64,000 nt of DNA from Celeribacter persicus (GTDB lineage Bacteria; Pseudomonadota; Alphaproteobacteria; Rhodobacterales; Rhodobacteraceae), in the NCBI RefSeq assembly GCF_003050785.1, contig NZ_QAOH01000006.1, positions 124,001 to 188,000 on the forward strand, written 5' to 3'. The position numbers and the translations under genes are program-made. How positions within the stretch are numbered: the stretch's first letter is position 1; each line of letters starts with the position of its first letter. The notes under the pieces were generated by a model. It was not told the DNA's origin and did no database searches. It saw nothing but the letters and a program-made list of their open reading frames with translations. Of the stretch, positions 49,512-58,815 are shown piece by piece.

Positions 49512-50786
49512 ATGCGCTACATGGCCACCTACGACATGATGGAAACGATCCGGAACACGAACCAGTGGCTCGGAGCCTCGGCGCTGGCGCTCGGTTCCTA
49601 CCCGGCTGTGGCCATGATGCCCAACCCCGCTTTCCAGTGGCTGCGCGCCTGGGGCGAGGTGACCGAACGGGCGTTCTCACGCATGGTCGCAAAACCCGAC
49701 TGGGGCATCGGATCGGTCGTGGGCGAAGACGGGCGCGATCACCTTGTGGAGGTGAAGGTCGAAGTGGCGAAAGCCTTCGGCGATCTGATCCATTTCAAGG
49801 TGCAGGGACGCGCCGAGATGAAGCGCCGGGTGCTGCTCGTCGCCCCGATGTCGGGCCATTACGCCACGCTTCTGCGTTCCACCGTCATTTCGCTTTTGCC
49901 CGATTGCGAAGTCTATATCACCGACTGGCACAACGCCCGCGACATTCCCGTGTCCGAAGGCAAGTTCGACATCGAGGATTACACGCTCTACCTCGTCGAG
50001 TTCATGAAATACCTCGGCCCCAACACCCATGTGATCGCCGTGTGCCAGCCCGCGCCGCTGACGCTCGCAGCCACCGCCTATCTCGCCGAGGAAGACCCGA
50101 AGGCCCAGCCGCGCTCGCTGACCCTGATCGGCGGGCCGATCGACCCGGATGCGACACCGACGGAGGTCACCGATTTCGGCAACCGCGTCACCATGGGGCA
50201 ACTCGAACATTCGATGATCCAGCGTGTCGGCTACAAATACAAAGGCGTCGGGCGCAAGGTCTATCCGGGGCTGTTGCAGCTTTCATCCTTCATCGCGATG
50301 AACCTCGACAACCATTCCAAGGCCTTCACCGATCAGATTCAGCGCGTCGCCAAAGGCGAGGCGGGCGAACATGACCGCCACAACAAGTTCTACGACGAAT
50401 ATCTCGCCGTGATGGACATGACCGCCGAATTCTACCTCTCGACCGTCGAGCGGATTTTCAAGGGGCTGGAGATCGCGAAAAACGAGTTCACCGTCGCGGG
50501 CAAAAAGGTCGACATCGGCAAGATCACCGATGTCGCCGTGAAAACCGTCGAAGGGGAAGAGGACGACATCTCCGCCCCCGGTCAATGCGTCGCCGCCCTC
50601 GATCTTTGCACCGGCCTGCCGGACAGCAAGAAAGCCAATCACCTCGAACCCGGTGCCGGGCATTACGGAATTTTCGCAGGCAAGAGCTGGCGCAACAACA
50701 TCCGGCCTCTGGTGCTCGATTTCATCGACGCCAACTCCGGACCGCGTGTTGTCGCCGGCAAGGATACCGAAGCGAAAGCGGGATAA
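49512..50786 (+). CDS. phaZ: Intracellular PHA depolymerase
   Basis: A 424-residue intracellular depolymerase that mobilises stored PHA. The catalytic nucleophile is expected at Cys178 in AVCQPAPLTLA (the PhaZ/DUF3141-like Cys box), following an N-terminal region that binds granules (QWLGASALALGSYPAVAM). The C-terminal GHYGIFAGKSWRNNI contains the probable catalytic His. AAGGAG lies before the ATG at 49512, so that start is preferred over one 6 bp upstream. It is divergent from phaC and ended by a terminator. Confidence 0.92.
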   Translation: MRYMATYDMMETIRNTNQWLGASALALGSYPAVAMMPNPAFQWLRAWGEVTERAFSRMVAKPDWGIGSVVGEDGRDHLVEVKVEVAKAFGDLIHFKVQGRAEMKRRVLLVAPMSGHYATLLRSTVISLLPDCEVYITDWHNARDIPVSEGKFDIEDYTLYLVEFMKYLGPNTHVIAVCQPAPLTLAATAYLAEEDPKAQPRSLTLIGGPIDPDATPTEVTDFGNRVTMGQLEHSMIQRVGYKYKGVGRKVYPGLLQLSSFIAMNLDNHSKAFTDQIQRVAKGEAGEHDRHNKFYDEYLAVMDMTAEFYLSTVERIFKGLEIAKNEFTVAGKKVDIGKITDVAVKTVEGEEDDISAPGQCVAALDLCTGLPDSKKANHLEPGAGHYGIFAGKSWRNNIRPLVLDFIDANSGPRVVAGKDTEAKAG

Positions 50787-50791
50787 ACGCG

Positions 50792-50813
50792 AACGGCGCC
50801 AGAGGGCGCCGTT
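50792..50813 (+). terminator. Rho-independent terminator after phaZ
   Basis: AACGGCGCC (50792-50800) and GGCGCCGTT (50805-50813) form a perfect 9-bp stem with AGAG loop, followed by TTCTTTT. It ends phaZ. Confidence 0.87.
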
Positions 50814-50842
50814 TCTTTTGAGCATTTCTCCAGCAAAGGAGA

Positions 50843-51556
50843 TCAGCGCAGCACGAAGGGCGCTTCCGCCTCAAGCCATGTCTTGAGCGCGCGCGACACG
50901 GTGTGCGGTGCTTCCAGCATCGGCAAGTGACCGGCTTTTTCGATCAGCACGAATTCGGCGCGCGGCATGAGCTGGGCGATGAAATCCTGTCGCCGCGGCG
51001 GGCAGATCGTGTCGGCGGCCCCGCCGATCACCAGCGCCGGAATGCGCGCACGGCGCAGCACGTTCTGATGATCCGGGCGACGTTGCAGGATGCGCGACTG
51101 GGTGAGATAGGTTTCAAGCCCCGCCTCCATCACCATATCGAGCCAGTGGTCACGGATGGCATTGCGATACGGCCCCTCATAAAGCGCGGTGGAGGGCAAT
51201 TCTTCAAGCAGAACCTCGCCGAAACGCCCGGTGCGCGCCTTGACCATGCGCGGTTCGCGCGCGGCGGCAGCATTGGGCGGTTCCGCCTGCGCAGACCCCG
51301 AAATCAGCGCGATGCGAGTGACCCGACCGGGGGCACGGCGCAGAATCTCGGTTGCCACAGAGGCCCCCAGGTCATGCCCGGCGACGGCGAATTTCGGCGG
51401 TGCGACAGCCAGAACCGCATCCGCCATCTCGGTCAGGTTTTCCCCTTTCAAAGGTGCGACCATCAATGCGTGATCCCGGCTCAGATCGACGATCTGATCG
51501 GTGAAAACGCGTCCATCGGCAAGGAAACCGGGCAGAAGCACGAGGCTTTCGGTCAT
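50843..51556 (-). CDS. Alpha/beta hydrolase with GHDLG nucleophile elbow
   Basis: A 237-residue soluble alpha/beta hydrolase: LVLLPGFLADG oxyanion loop, nucleophile position GHDLGAS (Asp rather than Ser), and KAGHLPMLEAP with the catalytic histidine. An Asp nucleophile is typical of dehalogenases and epoxide hydrolases, while most family relatives of this length are Ser esterases, so either the chemistry or the call of the elbow is unusual. The substrate is unknown. It is separated by 71 bp from the second hydrolase on the same strand and may be co-transcribed. Confidence 0.8.
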   Translation of the reverse strand: MTESLVLLPGFLADGRVFTDQIVDLSRDHALMVAPLKGENLTEMADAVLAVAPPKFAVAGHDLGASVATEILRRAPGRVTRIALISGSAQAEPPNAAAAREPRMVKARTGRFGEVLLEELPSTALYEGPYRNAIRDHWLDMVMEAGLETYLTQSRILQRRPDHQNVLRRARIPALVIGGAADTICPPRRQDFIAQLMPRAEFVLIEKAGHLPMLEAPHTVSRALKTWLEAEAPFVLR

Positions 51557-51627
51557 GAAGGCGGGTCCTGAGAAATCTGGTTTCTTTTCAAATGGCCCGG
51601 CGGACAGGCAAGGTCAAGCGATCCGCC

Positions 51628-52371
51628 TCAGATCCGCCCTGTCACTTCGGTGATCGCCGCCTCGATGGTCGCGAGGCAATCCGGGGTGGAAAACGAGTGA
51701 TCGGCGCCTTTCACGAGGGTGAGCCGCATATCCTCACCGGCTGCATGATCCAGAAGCCGGATCGCGGTTTCCATCGAGACCGATGTATCCACCGTGCCCT
51801 GCAGAAAGCGCACCGGGAAGGGCAAAGGCAGCGGCTCACGCAGCACAAGATGATCGCGCCCGTCCTCGATCAGCCTCCTGGTGATCGGGTAATCGCTGTC
51901 ATAGCCCGAGGGCATCATAACCACGCCGTCGCGCTCCAAGGTGGCACGCTGATCGGCGTCGAAGCCTGCCCAGAACCCGTCCTCGGTGAAATCCGGAGCA
52001 GCGGCGATGGTCACAAGACCGGCGACACGCTCAGGGATGCGTTTGCACATCAGAAGCGAGATCCAGCCGCCCATGGAGGAGCCCACGAGGATTTGCGGGC
52101 CTTCGGTCAGGGTCTCGATCACGGTTTGCGCATCCTCGGCCCAGTCGCCGATGCAACCGTCCTCGAATTTTTCCGAGCTTTGGCCATGGCCCGAATAGTC
52201 GAAACGCAGGAAGGGACGGCCTTCGATCCGGGCCCAGGCTTCCAAAGCGATGGCCTTGGTGCCCTCCATATCCGACATGAAACCGCCGAGAAAAACGATC
52301 CCCGGCCCGACGCCGGGCAAACGGTGATAGGCGATCCTGCGCCCGGATGGCGTGTCGAGAAAATCGGTCAT
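51628..52371 (-). CDS. Alpha/beta hydrolase (ABHD10-like)
   Basis: A 247-residue alpha/beta hydrolase with HRLPGVGPGIVFLGGFMSD, nucleophile GSSMGG near residue 97, acid RFLQGTVDTSV and His in KGADHSFSTPD. The overall pattern resembles ABHD10, a mitochondrial serine hydrolase described as acting on acyl-thioesters and acyl-glucuronides. Its physiological substrate cannot be named here. It is a canonical Ser hydrolase, unlike the Asp-bearing neighbour. Confidence 0.82.
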   Translation of the reverse strand: MTDFLDTPSGRRIAYHRLPGVGPGIVFLGGFMSDMEGTKAIALEAWARIEGRPFLRFDYSGHGQSSEKFEDGCIGDWAEDAQTVIETLTEGPQILVGSSMGGWISLLMCKRIPERVAGLVTIAAAPDFTEDGFWAGFDADQRATLERDGVVMMPSGYDSDYPITRRLIEDGRDHLVLREPLPLPFPVRFLQGTVDTSVSMETAIRLLDHAAGEDMRLTLVKGADHSFSTPDCLATIEAAITEVTGRI

Positions 52372-52444
52372 GGCTCACTCCCCTCATGGTCCGCGCCAGC
52401 ATAGAGCCGGGCGCGGCAATGCCAAGTCGGCTCACGGTCGCATG

Positions 52445-53116
52445 TCAGGCGTCGATGCTCTGCGCCAACACCCGCGAAATCGTGTTGAGCGTCTGACCCG
52501 ATTGCGCACGCCATGTGTTGAACGCGTCCTGAACGGCTTTTTTCGCGGCTTTCGTGGTCGGCGCCTTGTCGATCACGCCTTCCGCAATCAGCCGCGCCAC
52601 CACGCTGTCAGACAAAACGAACCCGTCCCGCCCGCACCAGCGCATCGCCATGGCACCGGTGTTGCCACCCAAACGCGCGCCCTCCTTTTTCAGCCAGTCG
52701 AGCAGGTCGAAATACTCCTCGGCGGGCCAATAGGCGATCTTGTTGCCAAAGCCGCCATGCTCGGCACTGACCTTGGCGATGAATTTCGCGTTATCGACGA
52801 TGGCCTTGATCTTCGCGGCGGATTTGATCATCCGCGCGTCCTTGGTCAGGGCCGTGATCTCATCTTCGGAAAGACCCGCGACATAGGCCACGTCGAAACC
52901 GTGAAACGCCTCTTCGATGCCGGGCCATTTGCCCTCAACGACTTTCCATGACATGCCCGCCTGAAAAATATGTTTGGCCATTTCCGCAAGCCAGACCGCA
53001 TCGGGGGTTTCGGCCATTTCATGCGGGAGTTTGGGAATATAAACGTCGCGAAGAACCGCCTCCACGCCACCTTTGCGCTCGGCGGCAATGGCAAGAATTT
53101 CGTCATAAGTGCGCAT
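52445..53116 (-). CDS. DNA-3-methyladenine glycosylase I-type protein (Tag family, atypical)
   Basis: A 223-residue protein with the helix-hairpin-helix glycosylase pattern of Tag: FQAGMSWKVVEGKWPGIEEAFHGFD followed by SEDEITALTKDARMIKSAAKIKAIVDNAKFI. Classical Tag has a zinc snap with an N-terminal Cys and His and a C-terminal His and Cys; this protein lacks the N-terminal cysteine. So either zinc is not used or the activity differs. With ada in the same window it would support alkylation repair. The gene stands alone between the hydrolases and thrS. Confidence 0.75.
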   Translation of the reverse strand: MRTYDEILAIAAERKGGVEAVLRDVYIPKLPHEMAETPDAVWLAEMAKHIFQAGMSWKVVEGKWPGIEEAFHGFDVAYVAGLSEDEITALTKDARMIKSAAKIKAIVDNAKFIAKVSAEHGGFGNKIAYWPAEEYFDLLDWLKKEGARLGGNTGAMAMRWCGRDGFVLSDSVVARLIAEGVIDKAPTTKAAKKAVQDAFNTWRAQSGQTLNTISRVLAQSIDA

Positions 53117-53306
53117 GTGAATCTCCTATCTCGGACGTTTGCAGAGTGCTTCGCCGCACCGCCGCAATCAAGGAAACTTGTGTGACATTTGGATGTTAAA
53201 TGGCTGTTTGCAATTGACATAGGCAAAACGGCGCGCGACAAGGCGCGTCACATACATACCCGCAACCGGGCGCTTGGTAGGCGCCAAACCGACGAGGAGA
53301 GCCAAT

Positions 53307-55253
53307 ATGGCACCGATTTCTCTCACATTCCCCGATGGCAATTCGCGCAGCTTCGACGCTGGCGTGACCCCTGCCGATGTGGCCGCAAGCATTTCCAACA
53401 GCCTTGCCAAGAAAGCGATCTCCGCGTCCGTCAACGGTCAGCACTGGGACCTCCAGTGGCCGATCAATGAGGATGCAAGCATCGCCATCAACACCATGCA
53501 GGACGACGCCCCCGCGCTCGAACTGATCCGCCACGACCTCGCGCATATCATGGCGCGGGCGGTGCAGGAGCTTTGGCCCGATGTCAAAGTGACCATCGGC
53601 CCCGTGCGCGACAACGGGTGGTTCTACGATTTCGACCGCGAAGAGCCGTTCACGCCCGAGGACCTCGGTGCGATCGAAGCGAAGATGAAGGAGATCATCA
53701 ACGCCCGTGAGCCGGTGAAGACGGAGATCTGGGGCCGCGACGAGGCGATTGATTATTACAACGCTCGCAACGAGCCGTTCAAAGTCGAACTGGTGAACCG
53801 CATTCCCGAGGGCGAACCGCTGCGGATGTACTGGCATGGCGACTGGCAGGATCTCTGCCGCGGACCGCACCTCCAGCACACGGGGCAGGTTCCCGCAGAT
53901 GCCTTCAAACTGACCCATGTGGCGGGGGCCTATTGGCTGGGCGACAACACCCGTCCGATGTTGCAGCGCATCTACGGCGTGGCCTTCAAAAATCGCAAGG
54001 ACCTCAAGGCATGGGAAACCATGATGGAAGAGGCCGCCAAGCGCGATCACCGCAAGCTGGGTCGTGAAATGGACCTCTTCCACATGCAGGAAGAGGCTCC
54101 AGGTCAGGTGTTCTGGCACGCGAATGGCTGGAAAATCTATACCACGTTGCAGGACTACATGCGCCGCCAGCAGGAGCGCGACGGTTATGTCGAGGTGAAC
54201 ACACCGCAGGTCATCGACCGCAAGCTCTGGGAAGCTTCCGGCCACTGGGACAAGTATCAGGAGAACATGTTCATCGTCGAAGTGGACGAGGAACATGCCC
54301 GTGAGAAAACCGTCAACGCGTTGAAACCGATGAACTGCCCCGGCCATGTGCAGGTGTTCAATCAGGGCCTCAAATCCTACCGCGACCTGCCACTGCGCAT
54401 CGCAGAATTCGGTTCGTGCAACCGCTACGAACCCTCCGGCGCGCTGCACGGGATCATGCGGGTGCGCGGGTTTACGCAGGACGATGGGCATATCTTCTGC
54501 ACCGAAGAACAGATCGGTTCGGAAACCAAGAAATTCATCGCCTTCCTCGCGAAGATTTATGACGATCTGGGTTTCAAGGACTGGACCATCAAACTCTCGA
54601 CACGACCGGAAAAGAGGATCGGCTCGGATGAGACATGGGACAAGCTGGAGAAGTCTCTGGGCGATGCCTGTCATGCGGCGGGCTATGACTTCGAAGTGCT
54701 CGAAGGCGAAGGGGCATTCTACGGTCCGAAGCTTGAATTCACGTTGACGGATGCCATCGGCCGCACCTGGCAATGCGGCACGCTTCAGGTGGACAGCAAC
54801 CTGCCCGAACGTCTGGGCGCGAGCTACATCGGTCCGGATGGGGCCAAACACCGTCCAGTCATGCTGCACCGCGCGACGCTGGGCTCTTTCGAGCGTTTCA
54901 TCGGCATCCTGATCGAGAACTCGGCAGGGCATCTGCCCTTCTGGCTCGCCCCGCGTCAAGTGGTCGTCGCCTCCATCGTCTCCGAGGCCGACGAGTACGT
55001 GAACGAGGTGGTCGCCGCGCTGAAAGCCGCCGGTGTGCGGGCCGAGGCCGACATTCGCAATGAGAAGATCAACTACAAGGTGCGCGAGCACAGCCTCGGC
55101 AAAGTGCCGGTGATCCTCGCGGTGGGCGCCCGTGAGGTCGAGGAAAAGACCGTCACCCTGCGCCGTCTCGGTCAGAAACAGACCGCCGTCAAAGCATTGA
55201 ACGAGGTTGTGGCCGAACTGTCGAAAGACGCGACACCGCCGGATCTGGCCTAA
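53307..55253 (+). CDS. thrS: Threonyl-tRNA synthetase
   Basis: ThrS charges tRNA-Thr. The 648-residue protein has the N-terminal TGS domain (1-65), the editing domain ([18 protein letters not shown]), class II catalytic motifs ([10 protein letters not shown] zinc-ligand segment, [21 protein letters not shown], and [17 protein letters not shown]) and the C-terminal anticodon-binding domain. GAGGAG precedes the start at 53307; an ATG at 53274 is in frame but poorly placed. A terminator follows. No T-box-like leader is seen. Confidence 0.96.
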   Translation: MAPISLTFPDGNSRSFDAGVTPADVAASISNSLAKKAISASVNGQHWDLQWPINEDASIAINTMQDDAPALELIRHDLAHIMARAVQELWPDVKVTIGPVRDNGWFYDFDREEPFTPEDLGAIEAKMKEIINAREPVKTEIWGRDEAIDYYNARNEPFKVELVNRIPEGEPLRMYWHGDWQDLCRGPHLQHTGQVPADAFKLTHVAGAYWLGDNTRPMLQRIYGVAFKNRKDLKAWETMMEEAAKRDHRKLGREMDLFHMQEEAPGQVFWHANGWKIYTTLQDYMRRQQERDGYVEVNTPQVIDRKLWEASGHWDKYQENMFIVEVDEEHAREKTVNALKPMNCPGHVQVFNQGLKSYRDLPLRIAEFGSCNRYEPSGALHGIMRVRGFTQDDGHIFCTEEQIGSETKKFIAFLAKIYDDLGFKDWTIKLSTRPEKRIGSDETWDKLEKSLGDACHAAGYDFEVLEGEGAFYGPKLEFTLTDAIGRTWQCGTLQVDSNLPERLGASYIGPDGAKHRPVMLHRATLGSFERFIGILIENSAGHLPFWLAPRQVVVASIVSEADEYVNEVVAALKAAGVRAEADIRNEKINYKVREHSLGKVPVILAVGAREVEEKTVTLRRLGQKQTAVKALNEVVAELSKDATPPDLA

Positions 55254-55274
55254 GCCTTATCGCAAAACAAATCG

Positions 55275-55308
55275 CCGCGCGTTTCTCCGGAAGCGCGCGG
55301 TTCTTTTT
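55275..55308 (+). terminator. Rho-independent terminator after thrS
   Basis: CCGCGCGTTTC (55275-55285) and GAAGCGCGCGG (55290-55300) pair over 11 bp (one G-U) with a 4-nt loop, followed by TTCTTTTT. Confidence 0.88.
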
Positions 55309-55370
55309 GTCACATCCCCTCCCCCGGCCCTGCCACAAAGCATATATAATGGGGGTATCGGGAGGAGCAG

Positions 55371-56873
55371 ATGACCAGCCATCTCAAGAAACCGGAACTG
55401 AGGGCACAGACCGAGCCCTCTCACCTGCCGCAATCCGCCACGACCACCCGAATTTCCACGACCCGTCTCGTGGCTCTGATCGCCGGGCCTCTGGCCATGG
55501 CGCTCCTGTTGCTGTTGCCCCCACCCGAAGCGATGACGCCCGAGGCCTGGCGGCTCATCGCGGTGACGGTCTGGATGGTGATCTGGTGGCTGTTCGAGGC
55601 CCTGCCCCTGTCGGCCACGGCACTTCTCCCGGTCGTCATCTTCCCACTGATGAACATTATGCCCGTGAGCGATGTCACCGCACGCTATGGCTCCCATCTG
55701 ATCTTTCTCTTCCTCGGCGGCTTCATCCTCGCCGCCGCCATGCAGAAATGGGGACTGCACCGGCGCATCGCCCTTGGAATCGTCGCGGCCATCGGCACCA
55801 CGCCCTCGCGCATCGTCATGGGGTTCATGCTGGCCACCGCTTTCCTGTCGATGTGGATTTCCAACACGGCCACGGCGGTGATGATGTATGCGGTGGGCGT
55901 CTCCGTCATCGACTTTGTCGGCTCGCAGACACGGGATCATAAGGAAGCCGACCGTTTCGGCATTTCGCTCATGCTCGCCATCGCCTATGCCGCCTCCATC
56001 GGCGGGGTCGGCACGCTGATCGGCACGCCGCCTAACGCGCTTCTGGCAAGCCTTCTCTCGGAGAATTACGGCATCGAAATCGGCTTTTTCGACTGGATGA
56101 AGATCGGCATTCCCGTCGTCCTGATCATGCTGCCCCTGACATATGTTTTGCTCACACGGGTGATTTTTCCTTCCCGCACCCTCGAAATGACCTCAGTTCA
56201 GGGCGTCATCGACAATGAGCGCGAAGCTCTCGGTCCGATGAGCCGGGCAGAAAAACTGGTGGCTCTGGTCTTTGGTACGGCGGCACTCCTCTGGATCAGC
56301 CGCGGTTTTCTCGGCCTGCCCATTGGAGATGCGGGCATCGCCATCGCCGCCGCCCTCGCGCTTTTCGCCATCCCGATCAGCCGCGAACGGGGATTTCTGG
56401 TCGATTGGAGCGTCGCGCGCACCCTGCCTTGGGGCGTGCTCCTGCTCTTTGGCGGCGGGCTGGCGCTTGCAGGCGCGTTCGAGGCCACGGGGCTTGCGGC
56501 ATGGATCGGCGATCGGGTCGGAGCATTGGAAAACGTCCCGCTTTGGCTTCTGATCCTCGTCGTGGCCTTTGCGATCATCTATCTGACAGAGATCACGTCC
56601 AACACCGCTTCGACCGCAACCTTCCTGCCGATCCTCGCTGCCGTCGCCGTGGGGCTCCAGATCGACGTGCTCTGGCTTACCGTGCCAGTGGCTCTGGGGG
56701 CGTCTATGGCCTTCATGATGCCGGTCGCGACCCCGCCCAATGCGATCATCTTTTCCTATGAAAAGCTGACGCTGAAACACATGGCTCAGGCGGGATTCTG
56801 GCTCAATATCCTTGCGGGGCTGGTGATTTTCGCCGCAATGGAACTGCTCGCGCCACTGGTGTTCGGGATTTAG
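55371..56873 (+). CDS. DASS/SLC13-family sodium-coupled anion transporter
   Basis: A 500-residue transporter with about twelve helices and the SLC13/DASS signature pairs: ISNTATAVMMYA near residue 160 and EITSNTASTATF in the second half, which form the SNT motifs binding Na+ and anion. The final helix contains MAFMMPVATPPNAIIF. Members move dicarboxylates, citrate or sulfate with sodium. The substrate cannot be named. The proteins next to it give no clue. The start at 55371 is a sensible ATG. Confidence 0.88.
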   Translation: MTSHLKKPELRAQTEPSHLPQSATTTRISTTRLVALIAGPLAMALLLLLPPPEAMTPEAWRLIAVTVWMVIWWLFEALPLSATALLPVVIFPLMNIMPVSDVTARYGSHLIFLFLGGFILAAAMQKWGLHRRIALGIVAAIGTTPSRIVMGFMLATAFLSMWISNTATAVMMYAVGVSVIDFVGSQTRDHKEADRFGISLMLAIAYAASIGGVGTLIGTPPNALLASLLSENYGIEIGFFDWMKIGIPVVLIMLPLTYVLLTRVIFPSRTLEMTSVQGVIDNEREALGPMSRAEKLVALVFGTAALLWISRGFLGLPIGDAGIAIAAALALFAIPISRERGFLVDWSVARTLPWGVLLLFGGGLALAGAFEATGLAAWIGDRVGALENVPLWLLILVVAFAIIYLTEITSNTASTATFLPILAAVAVGLQIDVLWLTVPVALGASMAFMMPVATPPNAIIFSYEKLTLKHMAQAGFWLNILAGLVIFAAMELLAPLVFGI

Positions 56874-57238
56874 AAATGCGCCTTCGGCTCATCGGGCTTG
56901 CCCGCCGCGAGCGCCAGCAGACCGCCCAGAATGCAGAAGCCCAGCGGAAACATGGTAAAGACATTGAAGCCGAAGCCGTTATATATCAACCCGGCGGCCA
57001 CCAGCATCAGCACCCCGCCCCAGAGCGCACGGGCGCGCGCCATGGCGCCGCCCGCGATGGCGAGGAGCGGGGCGAAGAAACTCGTCACCCGGATCAGGTC
57101 GACGTTCGACACCTGTTCGAACAGCCCTTCGACCTCGCCCCAATGATCAATCGCCTCGGTATAGCCGTAGCTGAAAAAGCCCACGAGCATGGCGAGTACG
57201 CCGCCCAGAATGCCCAAAACCAATGCCGCGTTGCGCAT
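56870..57238 (-). CDS. Small four-helix membrane protein (DUF4064-like)
   Basis: A 122-residue protein with four hydrophobic helices, the first containing VLGILGGVLAMLVGFFSYGY, a soluble loop EAIDHWGEVEGLFEQV and a short hydrophilic end (AAGKPDEPKAHF). It resembles DUF4064-type proteins; function unknown. Its stop overlaps the 3' end of the convergent transporter gene by 4 bp. The 50-bp gap to the ArsC-like gene upstream on the same strand suggests possible co-transcription. Confidence 0.65.
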   Translation of the reverse strand: MRNAALVLGILGGVLAMLVGFFSYGYTEAIDHWGEVEGLFEQVSNVDLIRVTSFFAPLLAIAGGAMARARALWGGVLMLVAAGLIYNGFGFNVFTMFPLGFCILGGLLALAAGKPDEPKAHF

Positions 57239-57288
57239 CTGTTTCTCCTTGCCTGTGTTCTGCTCAGATAGGGAGTACGACGGCGCAA

Positions 57289-57600
57289 TTAAAGAAGCAC
57301 GGCCTGCACATCCTTGCCCCAGCCAAGATAGAGCACCCCGTCATGCTCAATCACCGGGCGCTTCATCAGCGTCGGATGATCCATCAGCAAATCGAGCGAA
57401 TCGCGGGCACGTTCTTCTTCCGACAGCCCTCGCCAAGTGGTCGAACGTGTGTTCACCAAAACCTCCCCGAAAGCAGCATGGAATCGCTCCAGTTGCGCGC
57501 GCGTCAGTGGCGTTTCACGGATATCCGTCAGTTCCACACCCAGCGCTTTTACCGCTTTTCGGCAGGTATCGCAGGTCTTGATCCCGTAAATCAGCGTCAT
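57289..57600 (-). CDS. ArsC/Spx-family thioredoxin-fold protein
   Basis: A 103-residue thioredoxin-fold protein with the CxxC motif C10-D-T-C13 and the ArsC-type LMDHPTLMKRPVIEHDG segment. It belongs to the ArsC/Spx/YffB clade. YffB-like members are thiol-redox proteins of unclear substrate; true arsenate reductases usually have a single N-terminal Cys. No arsenic operon is near. The start at 57600 gives the normal length. Confidence 0.85.
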   Translation of the reverse strand: MTLIYGIKTCDTCRKAVKALGVELTDIRETPLTRAQLERFHAAFGEVLVNTRSTTWRGLSEEERARDSLDLLMDHPTLMKRPVIEHDGVLYLGWGKDVQAVLL

Positions 57601-57844
57601 TTCGCTCTCCTCTGTGGCCCATTTTGTGGCGCTTTGACGGCTTTTCAGGCAAATTTGCCGACAGGCCACCACTGTTACGATTTTGTCGCTTGCCTTTATA
57701 CGCACTTTCTTCACACTCGAAAGCGTGACTGCTGACTTTCGAACGACCGCTCCTTTTCCACGGGGCAGCAGGAAGACTTGGAAGACCTGGCTGCACCGGC
57801 CCGTCGCACGTTGCGGCGGATGAAACGACAAGGAGAGACGGGAT
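57601..57844 (+). other. 244-bp upstream region of cold-shock gene, probable long 5' leader
   Basis: No gene is seen on the plus strand. A 7-bp stem TCGAAAG (57717-57723)/CTTTCGA (57736-57742) with a 12-nt loop sits in it, and AAGGAG lies 11 bp before the ATG at 57845. Long structured leaders are common for cold-shock mRNAs; the actual transcription start is unknown. Confidence 0.35.
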
Positions 57845-58051
57845 ATGCCCACCGGCACCGTAAAATGGTTCAACACCACCAAAGGCTACGGCTTCATTGC
57901 CCCCGATGATGGCGGCAAGGACGTTTTTGTCCATATTTCCGCGGTCGAGCGCGCCGGCATGACCGGCCTCGCGGACAACATGAAAATCGGCTACGAGCTG
58001 CGCGAAGGCCGTGACGGCCGCGCCTCCGCCACCGAGCTTCAGGCGCTCTGA
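57845..58051 (+). CDS. Cold-shock domain protein
   Basis: A 68-residue CspA-type nucleic-acid chaperone: RNP1 KGYGFI (13-18) and RNP2 VFVHIS (27-32) are intact. It should bind single-stranded RNA/DNA and act as antiterminator or mRNA chaperone in cold or general stress. The preceding AAGGAG and 244-bp leader suggest post-transcriptional control. A strong terminator follows. Confidence 0.93.
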   Translation: MPTGTVKWFNTTKGYGFIAPDDGGKDVFVHISAVERAGMTGLADNMKIGYELREGRDGRASATELQAL

Positions 58052-58082
58052 TCCGTTAAGATCGGAAATCTGATTGAAATTT

Positions 58083-58118
58083 AGCGGTTCCGAGCCGATG
58101 CTCGGGGCCGCTTTTCTG
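58083..58118 (+). terminator. Rho-independent terminator after cold-shock gene
   Basis: AGCGG..CCGAGC (58083-58095) and GCTCGG..CCGCT (58100-58112) form a long stem interrupted by a symmetric TT/GG bulge with a CGAT loop, followed by TTTCTGTT. It separates the cold-shock and SGNH genes. Confidence 0.85.
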
Positions 58119-58131
58119 TTTGGAGACCCGC

Positions 58132-58767
58132 ATGCCCACCATCCTCACCTTCGGCGACAGCAACACCTATGGCACGCAACCGATGCGGACCCGCCCTTCC
58201 GACCTTCCCCGTCTCACCCGGCGCTGGCCGGTGGTGATGGCGGAGGCTTTAGGTTGGGAGTTGATCGAAGAGGGCCTGCCGGGACGCACCTTCGCCTTCC
58301 CGGACCCGGAAATGGGTCCGCATATGGACGGGCGGCTGGGGCTGTTCATCGCTTTGGAAAGCCACGGGCCGATTGATGCGATGACCATCATGCTCGGCAC
58401 CAACGATCTCAAGGCGCATTTCGACGCCACCTCCGAAGACATCGCACAGGCCTGTGGCTTTCACCTCGATGTCGCATTGTCGGAAGAGATGCAGGCGCGT
58501 CACGGCGGTTTCGAACCGATCCTGATCCTGCCGCCGCGCCCTCATGCGGCGGGCTGTCTGGCCGAAACCTACACCGGGGTCGCAGAAAAGGTCGACGCGG
58601 TGCAGGCCGCCATGCGTGCCGAGGCGGAGGCACGCGATGTCGCGGTGTTCGATGCGAATTCCGTGATTGCGGTGTCCGACCTCGACGGGGTGCATTTCGA
58701 CGCCGGCGCCCATGAAGCCCTCGGCCGTGCGATCGCGGAGTTCATCCTTTCGGAGATTGAGGATTAA
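58132..58767 (+). CDS. SGNH/GDSL-family hydrolase
   Basis: A 211-residue SGNH hydrolase. The catalytic serine is in block I GDSN (8-11), the oxyanion Asn in block III GTND, and the Asp-x-x-His pair in DGVHFD near the C-terminus. Family enzymes are esterases, acyltransferases or arylesterases; here arylesterase/TesA-like is likeliest but unproven. No signal peptide, so it is cytoplasmic. The start at 58132 is chosen because GGAG lies upstream. Confidence 0.87.
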   Translation: MPTILTFGDSNTYGTQPMRTRPSDLPRLTRRWPVVMAEALGWELIEEGLPGRTFAFPDPEMGPHMDGRLGLFIALESHGPIDAMTIMLGTNDLKAHFDATSEDIAQACGFHLDVALSEEMQARHGGFEPILILPPRPHAAGCLAETYTGVAEKVDAVQAAMRAEAEARDVAVFDANSVIAVSDLDGVHFDAGAHEALGRAIAEFILSEIED

Positions 58768-58815
58768 AGCGTCCCGCCTTTATCTGATGTCTCGGGTTAA
58801 AGGCCGGACGCTTTA
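58765..58815. repeat. Palindromic repeat TAAAGCGTcCCGCCTTTA, copy A
   Basis: TAAAGCGTCCCGCCTTTA (58765-58782) is mirrored by TTAAAGGCCGGACGCTTTA (58797-58815) with a single interior mismatch, giving an 18-bp inverted repeat around a 14-nt spacer. It overlaps the stop of the SGNH gene side and supplies the last codons of the next minus-strand gene. A related copy occurs at 62.1 kb. Confidence 0.75.
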
